A stretch of DNA of 9,870 bases, taken from assembly GCA_021325695.1 (NCBI GenBank), contig JAJTCR010000023.1:1-9870 (forward strand), read 5' to 3'. Under the pieces are notes generated by a model. It worked only from the letters and a program-made list of their open reading frames with translations, was not told the DNA's origin and searched no databases. The first letter of the stretch is position 1. Each line of letters opens with the position of its first letter. The stretch is from Steroidobacteraceae bacterium (GTDB taxonomy: Bacteria; Pseudomonadota; Gammaproteobacteria; Steroidobacterales; Steroidobacteraceae). Positions 1 to 5,926 of the stretch are shown here, piece after piece. A program made the translations under genes and the position numbers.

Positions 1-487
1 CATAGATCACGCCGCCGAGTTCCTCGCGAAACTTCGCGATGTCGGCGAAATCCTCGAGTCCGGCCTCGTGCAGGTACGCAGGAACCGCGAGCGTGTACTT
101 GGCGCCGTCGAGGTTGACTCGCACGTGCTCGACGCTGCCGTCGTCGAGGAACGGTTGCAGCATCTGGCCCTGCGCCGGCAACCAGTTGCCGAGGAACGCG
201 TCGATGTCGCCGTTGCGCATCGACTCGAACGTGACCGGCACCGAGAGCACGGTGATCGTCGGCTGGTAGCCGATCTCGGTCAGGATCTGCCCGAAGATCG
301 CCGTGGTCGCGCTTTCGGCCGTCCAGCCGACGTCCGAGAGGCGCACGGTGCGGCAACCGGCGGGATCGGCCGATGCCGCAAAGGCATTGCCGACGCTCGC
401 GAGCGCAAGCAGCATGGCGAGCAGCAGGTCCGGCGTGCCGCGCGTGCGCCGCAAGACGCTCGCACCTCGGCACCGGCTCATGCGCAT
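1..487 (-). CDS. Choline/betaine-type ABC transporter substrate-binding protein, N-terminal part (cut by window edge)
   Basis: The minus strand from ATG at 487 reads 162 codons without a stop and leaves the window, so this is the N-terminal half of a periplasmic solute-binding protein. Residues 1-37 look like a Sec signal peptide: an arginine-rich n-region, a leucine/alanine core (about 21-33), and a likely cleavage after Ala-Phe-Ala (35-37). The mature part reads like the ChoX/ProX (OpuAC) family, with SDVGW (51-55), LSVPVTFESM (81-90), DAFLGNW (96-102) and GAKYTLAVPAYL (128-139). Trp55, Trp102 and Tyr131 match aromatic cage residues that bind trimethylammonium groups in this family; the fourth lies outside the window. 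The Asp that usually follows WT in family members appears as Ala57, followed by Glu58. An AGGGGG stretch lies about 6 bases before ATG 487; ATG 481 is an alternative start. It is divergent from the sarcosine oxidase operon, which fits uptake of a quaternary or N-methylated amine. The exact ligand is uncertain. Confidence 0.85.
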   Translation of the reverse strand, partial: MRMSRCRGASVLRRTRGTPDLLLAMLLALASVGNAFAASADPAGCRTVRLSDVGWTAESATTAIFGQILTEIGYQPTITVLSVPVTFESMRNGDIDAFLGNWLPAQGQMLQPFLDDGSVEHVRVNLDGAKYTLAVPAYLHEAGLEDFADIAKFREELGGVIY

Positions 488-523
488 GACCGTCCCCCTG
501 AGTGCTTCGATCGTTGTGACGCA

Positions 524-552
524 TAGGTAACAGGGCACGGCGTGCGCGTCAA
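524..552 (-). promoter_or_regulatory. Candidate sigma70-type promoter for the substrate-binding protein gene
   Basis: On the minus strand a TTGACG -35 box (552-547) is followed after 17 bases by TACCTA (529-524), with TG one base upstream of the -10 as in extended -10 promoters. The -10 ends 36 bases before the ATG at 487, which leaves room for a short leader carrying the AGGGGG ribosome binding site. The -35 and spacer are good and the -10 is poor, so this is plausible only. Confidence 0.4.
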
Positions 553-566
553 ACCGCTGCGGCACG

Positions 567-586
567 TCGAGTGCTGCCCGGCTCGA
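567..586. promoter_or_regulatory. Inverted repeat, possible operator in the divergent control region
   Basis: TCGAG (567-571) and CTCGA (582-586) form a dyad with a 10-base centre. It lies just upstream of a TATACT element and between the two divergent genes, where a regulator would be expected to bind. The five-base arms are short and could occur by chance in DNA of this composition. No regulator gene is visible in the window. Confidence 0.2.
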
Positions 587-600
587 ACGAACCTGCAGGC

Positions 601-606
601 TATACT
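601..606 (+). promoter_or_regulatory. Candidate -10 element for the ygcW-sox operon
   Basis: TATACT at 601-606 is close to the -10 consensus in an otherwise GC-rich region, 72 bases before the chosen ATG of the first gene. No TTGACA-like -35 is present at 16-18 bases (577-584 is CCCGGCTC). If real, this promoter would be weak or activator-dependent. Confidence 0.25.
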
Positions 607-639
607 CGGCGATGCGTGCCACGACATGGCGACGCGTCC

Positions 640-655
640 CCGCGCGACTGCGCGG
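640..655 (+). promoter_or_regulatory. GC-rich stem-loop in the presumed 5' leader of the operon
   Basis: CCGCGC (640-645) and GCGCGG (650-655) are perfect inverted copies around the four-base loop GACT. The stem-loop lies between the candidate -10 and the ATG at 679, ending 23 bases before that ATG. No U-run follows, so it is not an ordinary intrinsic terminator. It might affect mRNA stability or be fortuitous. Confidence 0.3.
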
Positions 656-678
656 TCACCGGCACGGGGCGATTCGCG

Positions 679-1455
679 ATGGAGATCGGCGACTTCTCGA
701 TGGATTTCTTCTCGCTCGCGGGCAGGAAGGCCATCGTCACGGGCGGCAACACCGGGCTCGGCCAGGCCTTCACGCTCGCGCTCGCCAAGGCCGGGGCCGA
801 CGTGTTCGTGCCGAGCGTGACGGACGACGATGGCAGCACCGGTCCGCTGGTGCGAGCCACGGGGCGACGATACGAATACCTGAAGATCGATCTCACCGCG
901 GCGGGCAGTGCCGCCCGCGTGATCGAGCACGGTGTCGAGCGGATGGATGGCCTCGACATTCTCGTGAACAGCGCCGGCATCTGCCCGCTCGCGGAGGTGC
1001 TCGACTTTGGACGACCGCAATGGGACGCGACGGTGGCCGTGAACCTGACGGCGGCGTTCGAGTTGAGCTACGAGGCGGCCAAGCGCATGGTTCCGCAGCG
1101 ACGCGGCAAGATCATCAACGTGTGCTCCCTGTTCTCGTTCCTCGGCGGACGGTGGTCCTCGGCCTACGCCGCGACCAAGCACGGACTCGCCGGCTTCACC
1201 AAGGCCTATTGCGACGAGCTCGCGATGCACAACGTCCAGGTCAACGGCATTGCGCCGGGCTATTACGCGACCGAGATCACGCGCCAGACCCGCAGCAATC
1301 CCGAAACGAACCAGCGTGTACTCGAACACATTCCCGCCGGGCGCTGGGGGGAACCCATCGACCTGATGGGTGCCCTCGTCTTCCTCGCGAGCCGCGCCTC
1401 CGATTACGTCAACGGGCACCTGCTCGTGGTCGACGGCGGCTACCTGGTGCGCTGA
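679..1455 (+). CDS. ygcW: SDR-family NAD(P)-dependent dehydrogenase, YgcW/KduD-like
   Basis: This 258-residue short-chain dehydrogenase/reductase probably oxidises a hydroxyl on a sugar, sugar acid or polyol in the cytoplasm; the substrate is unknown. The cofactor glycine motif TGGNTGLG is at 21-28, the NSAG motif at 97-100, and the catalytic Ser150, Tyr163 and Lys167 are in the standard order, followed by the PG motif (193-194). The SMDFFSLAG start, the NLTAAFELSYEAAK stretch and the VDGGYLVR end closely match the sequence I remember for E. coli YgcW, a relative of 2-deoxy-D-gluconate 3-dehydrogenase (KduD). The open frame extends back to GTG 571, but those residues have no SDR character. 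ATG 679 gives the family's short lead-in before SMDFF and has a GGGG run about 9 bases upstream. It is the first gene of a seven-gene operon and is followed 12 bases later by the kinase. Family certain, orthology strong, substrate unknown. Confidence 0.92.
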   Translation: MEIGDFSMDFFSLAGRKAIVTGGNTGLGQAFTLALAKAGADVFVPSVTDDDGSTGPLVRATGRRYEYLKIDLTAAGSAARVIEHGVERMDGLDILVNSAGICPLAEVLDFGRPQWDATVAVNLTAAFELSYEAAKRMVPQRRGKIINVCSLFSFLGGRWSSAYAATKHGLAGFTKAYCDELAMHNVQVNGIAPGYYATEITRQTRSNPETNQRVLEHIPAGRWGEPIDLMGALVFLASRASDYVNGHLLVVDGGYLVR

Positions 1456-1467
1456 GGCCTCGAGTCC

Positions 1468-2904
1468 ATGAGCGGGCGCTACATCCTCGGCGTCGACAAC
1501 GGTTCGCAGAGCACCAAGGTCGTGATCCATGATTTCGGGGGACGCGCGGTAGCCGCGGGACGGCAGATGCTGCGACCGGCGAACCGCCCCCGCCCGGGCG
1601 TCGTCGAACACCCGGACGACGATCTGTGGGACTCGGTCGCCGGCGCGAGCCGGCAAGCGCTGGCGGCCTTCCGCGGAGACCCGGGCGAGATCGTCGGCGT
1701 CGGTCTCTGCACGATCCGCTGCTGCAAGGCGTTCCTGCGCGAGGACGGCTCGCTCGTGCAGCCTGTCATGAGCTGGATGGACGCGCGGGCGTACCAACCG
1801 TACCTGCCCGAGGATCCGGCCGTCGCCTACGCGACGACGTCGTCCGGCTACCTCACGCACCGGCTCACGGGCGAATTCCGCGACACCGCCGCGAACAGCA
1901 TCGCGCTGCAGTGGCCGATCGACGTGGACGCCTGGCAGTGGAGCCGCGACGATGCACTGGTGCGTCGATTCAACCTGCAGCGCGACATGTTGTTCGAGTT
2001 GCGGATGCCGGGTGAGGTTGCCGGGCGGGTCACGGCGGCGGCGGCGGCGGCCACGGGCATTCCCGCCGGCTTGCCGGTCGTCGTGACCGCGAACGACAAG
2101 GCCGTCGAAGCACTCGGCGCGGGCTCGCTCGACGAGCATGAGGCGCTCGTCTCGCTCGGTACGTACATCGCCGGGATGATGCACGGCCGGCAGAACCGGG
2201 CCGATGCGGATCACTTCTGGACCAATTTCGCCTGCGTCCCCCACCGATACCTCTACGAGAGTCACGGCATCCGGCGGGGCATGTGGACCCTGAGCTGGTT
2301 GATGGACGTGCTGGGCCCGGAATTTGCGGCGTCCGCCGCTGCACAGAACCGTACGCGCGAGGCGATCCTCGAGGCCGAAGCCGCGACCGTCCCCGCCGGC
2401 AGCGAGGGCCTGCTGACCGTGCTCGACTGGCTCGCGCCGGGCGATCACCCGTACCGCAAGGGCGTCATGCTCGGCTTCGACGCGCGCCACACGCGCGGGC
2501 ACCTGTATCGATCCATGCTCGAGGCGATCGCACTGACGATGGCGGAAAGAGTCGAGGCCATGCGGTCGGAACTGGGGACCCGGCTCGACGAGGTCGTGGT
2601 CTCGGGCGGTGGAGCGGAAAGTCCGCTGCTCATGCAGATCTTTGCCGATGCGTTCGGCGTGCCTTCCGCCCGTGCGTCGGGATCCGGCGGCGCCAGCCTG
2701 GGCGCGGCGATGTGCGTCGCGGTCGCCCTCGGCGTGTATCCGGACTTCGACACCGCGGTCGCGCGCATGGAACAGCCGCGCCAGCGCTTCCTGCCGCGTC
2801 CGGAGCACGTGGACCTGTACCGCCAGGTCAGCGAGACCGTGTTTCGTCACGTCCGGGACGCGACCGACCCGATCCTGCAACGCTCGTACCCGATCTTCCA
2901 GTGA
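1468..2904 (+). CDS. ygcE: FGGY-family carbohydrate kinase, YgcE-like
   Basis: This 478-residue protein belongs to the FGGY kinases, which transfer phosphate from ATP to a sugar or polyol. The first phosphate-binding loop is at the N terminus (Asp10-Asn-Gly-Ser-Gln-Ser-Thr-Lys17). The likely catalytic base is Asp210 in the ANDKAVEALGAG stretch. SLGTY (229-233) is the second phosphate loop, and VVVSGGG (376-382), followed by the IFADAFGVP stretch, is the C-terminal adenosine-binding part. Family-specific stretches such as IRCC (83-86), SGYLTHRLTGEF (126-137) and GIRRGMWT (267-274) match the E. coli YgcE sequence as I remember it, so this is not a generic glycerol or xylulose kinase. ATG 1468 lies 12 bases after the dehydrogenase stop, and the GAGG overlapping that stop can serve as ribosome binding site. 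Six alanines (190-195) come from a GGC repeat. The substrate is unknown; the neighbours suggest a polyol or its keto form. Confidence 0.9.
   Translation: MSGRYILGVDNGSQSTKVVIHDFGGRAVAAGRQMLRPANRPRPGVVEHPDDDLWDSVAGASRQALAAFRGDPGEIVGVGLCTIRCCKAFLREDGSLVQPVMSWMDARAYQPYLPEDPAVAYATTSSGYLTHRLTGEFRDTAANSIALQWPIDVDAWQWSRDDALVRRFNLQRDMLFELRMPGEVAGRVTAAAAAATGIPAGLPVVVTANDKAVEALGAGSLDEHEALVSLGTYIAGMMHGRQNRADADHFWTNFACVPHRYLYESHGIRRGMWTLSWLMDVLGPEFAASAAAQNRTREAILEAEAATVPAGSEGLLTVLDWLAPGDHPYRKGVMLGFDARHTRGHLYRSMLEAIALTMAERVEAMRSELGTRLDEVVVSGGGAESPLLMQIFADAFGVPSARASGSGGASLGAAMCVAVALGVYPDFDTAVARMEQPRQRFLPRPEHVDLYRQVSETVFRHVRDATDPILQRSYPIFQ
2034..2051 (+). repeat. Six-copy GGC trinucleotide repeat inside the kinase gene
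   Basis: Six uninterrupted GGC units, read in frame as GCG/GCC, encode Ala190-Ala195 of the kinase, between the two kinase lobes' landmark motifs. Gain or loss of a unit would keep the frame. Such runs are common in high-GC genes. Confidence 0.6.
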
Positions 2905-2942
2905 GCGGACCCTCGCTCCGCAAACGTCCCCAGGAATCCCTC

Positions 2943-4382
2943 ATGGCCTTGAGCAGAACCGCGATCGTCGAGCATCTCGCCCGCGTGGTCGGCGCCGAGA
3001 ACGTCGTCACCGACGAGCAGGAACTCCAGCGCAGCAGCGTCGACCGGCTCCACCTGTACGAGGACGTCCACGGCGTCTACACCCAGCCGTTGCCGGCCGC
3101 TGTGGCGATGGCACGCAGCACGCAGCACGTCGCCGACGTGTTGCAGCTCGCGAACACCCACCGGCTCAACGTCGTCGCGCGCACCGGCCGCACCGCGACC
3201 GAAGGCGGACTGCAGACGATCGTGCCCGACTCCATCGTGCTGGACGGGTCGCGCATGGATCGCGTGCTCAGGATCGACACCTACAACATGCAGGCGACGG
3301 TCCAATGCGGCGTGCCCCTGCAGGCCTTGGAGGACCAGTGCCGCACGCACGGCGTCACGACCGGCCACTCGCCGCAGTCGAAGCCGATCGCGCAGATGGG
3401 GGGCCTCGTCGCCACGCGCAGCATCGGCCAGTTCTCGACGCTGTACGGCGGCATCGAGGACATGGTCGTGGGCTGCGAAGCCGTGTTCGCCGACGGCACG
3501 GTCACGCGGATCAAGAACGTTCCACGCCGCGCGGTCGGTCCCGACATCCGGCACGTCGTGATCGGCAACGAGGGCGCGCTCTGCTACGTCACCGAGGTCA
3601 CGGTGAAACTGTTCCCGTACCTGCCGCAGAACGACACGTTTGTCGGCTGGACGCTCAAGAGCATGCGCACCGGGTTCGAGGCGCTGCGCCAGGTCATGGT
3701 CGCCGGCTACCGTCCCTCCGTCGCGCGCCTCTACGACCCGCCGGACGGCGCGTTCCATTTCTCCAGGTTCGCCGCCGGGGACGACTGCGTGCTGCTCTTC
3801 ATGGCCGAAGGCCCTGCGGGAGTCGTCCGGGCCACGATCGACGGCATCCAGGAGATCGTCGGGCGCTTCCCCGACTGCAAGCCGGTCGACGCACGCCACC
3901 TCGCAGCCTGGTTCGCCGACCTCAACTGGGGACCGGACAAGATCGCGAACGAGCGGCGCGAGATCCTCGAAACCAGGACGATGGGTCGCACGACCGAGAT
4001 CTCGGCCGACTGGAGCTCGATCTGCGACATCTACGAGAACGCGCTCCGGCGACTGCGGGCCGAGGTGCCCGACCTCAAGGTGGCCGGCGGTCATTCGTCG
4101 CACAGCTACGTCAACGGCACCAACATGTACTTCATCTACCACTACGACGTGAAGTGCCCGCCCGAGCAGGAAGTGACCCGGTACCGGCGCGAAATCAACC
4201 GCGTGATCTGCGAGGAGACACTCAAGCTCGGTGGCTCGGTCGTGCACCATCACGGCATGGGCAAGGCGCGCACGCCGTGGGTGCGCGAGGAGTACGGCTC
4301 GTCGTATTACATCCTGGAAAAACTCAAGCGTGCGTTCGACCCGAACGACATCATGAACAAGGGCACGATCCTGCCGGACTGA
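2943..4382 (+). CDS. ygcU: FAD-linked oxidoreductase of the alkyl-dihydroxyacetonephosphate synthase type, YgcU-like
   Basis: This 479-residue flavoprotein belongs to the vanillyl-alcohol-oxidase/PCMH superfamily. The N-terminal FAD domain carries the pyrophosphate loop RTGRTATEGG (80-89) and a second FAD-contacting stretch from GHSPQSKP to YGGIEDMVVG (141-177). The C-terminal cap domain covers roughly 225-475. HHHGMGK (435-441) matches the catalytic His-His-His of alkyl-DHAP synthase, and Tyr396/Tyr399 (NMYFIY) fall where that family has its active-site tyrosine. The sequence closely follows E. coli YgcU as I remember it, whose role is unknown. ADHAP synthase uses FAD to exchange the acyl group of acyl-DHAP for a fatty alcohol; this enzyme may cleave or exchange a similar C-O bond, or be a plain dehydrogenase. 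ATG 2943 has AGGA 7 bases upstream; the open frame continues to 2283, but that part overlaps the kinase and has no family similarity. The 38-base gap after the kinase is the longest in the operon. Confidence 0.92.
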   Translation: MALSRTAIVEHLARVVGAENVVTDEQELQRSSVDRLHLYEDVHGVYTQPLPAAVAMARSTQHVADVLQLANTHRLNVVARTGRTATEGGLQTIVPDSIVLDGSRMDRVLRIDTYNMQATVQCGVPLQALEDQCRTHGVTTGHSPQSKPIAQMGGLVATRSIGQFSTLYGGIEDMVVGCEAVFADGTVTRIKNVPRRAVGPDIRHVVIGNEGALCYVTEVTVKLFPYLPQNDTFVGWTLKSMRTGFEALRQVMVAGYRPSVARLYDPPDGAFHFSRFAAGDDCVLLFMAEGPAGVVRATIDGIQEIVGRFPDCKPVDARHLAAWFADLNWGPDKIANERREILETRTMGRTTEISADWSSICDIYENALRRLRAEVPDLKVAGGHSSHSYVNGTNMYFIYHYDVKCPPEQEVTRYRREINRVICEETLKLGGSVVHHHGMGKARTPWVREEYGSSYYILEKLKRAFDPNDIMNKGTILPD

Positions 4383-4385
4383 ACC

Positions 4386-5642
4386 GTGGCCAGGCGTTAT
4401 TCGATCTTCCGGCTGGTGGGCGAGGCGCTCCGCGGGCACCGTCGCTGGGAGCCGGCGTGGCGTGATCCCGAGCCGAAGCCGTCGTACGACGTCATCGTCG
4501 TGGGTGGCGGCGGACACGGCCTCGCGACGGCTTACTACCTCGCGAAAAATCACGGACTGCGCAATGTCGCGGTCCTCGAGAAGGGCTGGATCGGCAGCGG
4601 CAACGTCGGCCGCAACACCACGATCATCCGCTCGAACTACCTGCTGCCGGGCAACATCCCGTTCTATGAATGGTCGATGCAGCTCTGGGAAGGGCTCGAG
4701 CAGGACCTCAATTACAACTCGATGGTGAGCCAGCGCGGCGTGCTGAACCTCTTCCACAGCGACTCGCAGCGCGATGCATTCGTACGCCGTGGCAACGCGA
4801 TGCGGCTGCATGGGGTCGACGGCGAGTTCCTCGGCCGCGACGACGTGCGCAAGCTGATCCCGATGGCGGATTTCGACAACGCGCGCTTCCCGATCCGCGG
4901 TGGACTGCTGCAGCGACGGGGCGGCACCGCGAGACACGACGCGGTCGCCTGGGGCTTCGCGCGTGCCGCGGACCGCCTCGGCGTCGACATCCTGCAGAAC
5001 TGCGAAGTCGTCGGGATCCGGCGTGAGCGGGGGGCGGTGGTCGGCGTCGACACGACGCGCGGCTTCATCGCGAGTCGGCGCGTCGGCCTCGCGTGCGCCG
5101 GCAACACCTCCCGCGTCGCAGCGCTCGCGGGGCTGCGGCTGCCGATCGAGAGCCACGTGCTGCAGGCGTTCGTCTCCGAAGGCCTCAAGCCGCTCCTTCC
5201 CTGCGTCGTCACGTTCGGTGCAGGTCACTTTTACATCAGCCAGTCCGACAAGGGCGGCCTCGTGTTCGGGGGCAGCATCGACATGTACAACTCGTACGCA
5301 CAACGCGGCAACCTGCCCACGGTCGAGGAGGTCTGCGAGGAAGGCGTCGCGCTGTTCCCGTGCCTCAGTCGAGTGCGCGTGCTTCGCTCGTGGGGCGGCA
5401 TCATGGACATGTCGATGGACGGGTCGCCGATCATCGACCGCACGCCGGTCGACGGGCTCTACCTCAACGCGGGCTGGTGCTACGGGGGCTTCAAGGCGAC
5501 GCCCGCGTCGGGTTGGTGCTTCGCGCACCTGCTCGCGACGGATCAGCCCTACGTGGCCGCGACGGCTTACCGGCTCGATCGGTTCGCGACCGGCCGGCTG
5601 ATCGACGAACGAGGCGCGGGCGCCCAGCCCAACCTGCACTGA
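4386..5642 (+). CDS. soxB: Sarcosine oxidase, beta subunit
   Basis: This is the catalytic flavin subunit of heterotetrameric sarcosine oxidase (418 residues, usual length). It binds FAD, oxidises the N-methyl group of sarcosine, and carries covalent FMN at the interface with SoxA. The dinucleotide-binding motif GGGGHG is at 40-45, followed by the family stretch GWIGSGNVGRNTTIIRSNY (67-85). QRRGGTARHDAVAWGFARA (176-194) contains His184, the expected FMN attachment site. The GTG at 4386 gives the typical short start (MARRYSIF) before the EALRGH motif; no strong ribosome binding site is visible, and the gene begins 3 bases after the previous stop, so translation is probably coupled. The region around GWCYGGFKATPAS and the QPNLH end resemble the alphaproteobacterial SoxB type more than the corynebacterial GWGTGGFKATPGS type. 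It may act on sarcosine or a related N-methyl amine. Confidence 0.95.
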   Translation: MARRYSIFRLVGEALRGHRRWEPAWRDPEPKPSYDVIVVGGGGHGLATAYYLAKNHGLRNVAVLEKGWIGSGNVGRNTTIIRSNYLLPGNIPFYEWSMQLWEGLEQDLNYNSMVSQRGVLNLFHSDSQRDAFVRRGNAMRLHGVDGEFLGRDDVRKLIPMADFDNARFPIRGGLLQRRGGTARHDAVAWGFARAADRLGVDILQNCEVVGIRRERGAVVGVDTTRGFIASRRVGLACAGNTSRVAALAGLRLPIESHVLQAFVSEGLKPLLPCVVTFGAGHFYISQSDKGGLVFGGSIDMYNSYAQRGNLPTVEEVCEEGVALFPCLSRVRVLRSWGGIMDMSMDGSPIIDRTPVDGLYLNAGWCYGGFKATPASGWCFAHLLATDQPYVAATAYRLDRFATGRLIDERGAGAQPNLH

Positions 5643-5653
5643 CCGGCGCACCG

Positions 5654-5926
5654 ATGCTGATCCCCTGCCCCCACTGCGGTCCACGCACCCACGAAGAGTT
5701 CACCTATCTCGGCGACGCGACGCCGCGTCGGCCCGATCCCGCCGATCCTGCAGTAGAGACCGCGTTCTTCGAGTACGCGTATATCCGCGTCAATCCGGCC
5801 GGTCCGCACCGCGAGCTCTGGTTCCACGCCGCCGGTTGCCACGCGTGGCTCGTCGTCGAACGCGACACGCGCACGCACACGATCACCGGGGCGGCGCCCG
5901 CCGGCCGGACGGAGTCCTCCTCGTGA
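5654..5926 (+). CDS. soxD: Sarcosine oxidase, delta subunit (zinc-binding)
   Basis: This 90-residue protein is the small structural subunit of tetrameric sarcosine oxidase. In known complexes it binds one zinc through three cysteines and a histidine. Here the ligands are Cys5 and Cys8 (CPHCGPR), His58 and Cys62 (FHAAGC), in the family's spacing. It begins 11 bases after soxB without a clear Shine-Dalgarno sequence, so it probably depends on coupling. Its stop overlaps the soxA start by four bases (GTGA). The C-terminal 15 or so residues are low-complexity Ala/Gly/Ser, as is common in SoxD. Confidence 0.95.
   Translation: MLIPCPHCGPRTHEEFTYLGDATPRRPDPADPAVETAFFEYAYIRVNPAGPHRELWFHAAGCHAWLVVERDTRTHTITGAAPAGRTESSS

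Noticed and set aside
39..530. Short plus-strand open frames opposite the substrate-binding protein gene
   Set aside because: They lack motifs and are antisense to a frame with a signal peptide and clear ChoX-family stretches.
571..678. N-terminal extension of the dehydrogenase from GTG 571
   Set aside because: The 36 extra residues do not resemble any SDR lead-in, and they would span the candidate promoter and hairpin. ATG 679 matches the YgcW start.
478..2880. 800-codon open frame on the minus strand opposite the dehydrogenase and kinase genes
   Set aside because: Its protein is rich in Arg, His and Asp with no recognisable domain. It lies opposite two well-supported genes and is a typical antisense artefact of high-GC codon use.
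2905..2921. Small inverted repeat GCGGA/TCCGC between kinase and ygcU as a terminator
   Set aside because: A five-base stem with a seven-base loop and no T-run, inside a tightly spaced operon; too weak to call.
2283..2942. N-terminal extension of the ygcU frame from 2283
   Set aside because: It overlaps the kinase in another frame, is Arg-rich and motif-free. ATG 2943 has a good AGGA site and gives the family length.
2847..5684. 945-codon open frame on the minus strand opposite ygcU and soxB
   Set aside because: Low-complexity Arg/His/Asp/Val composition without motifs; both plus-strand genes show clear family similarity over their whole length.
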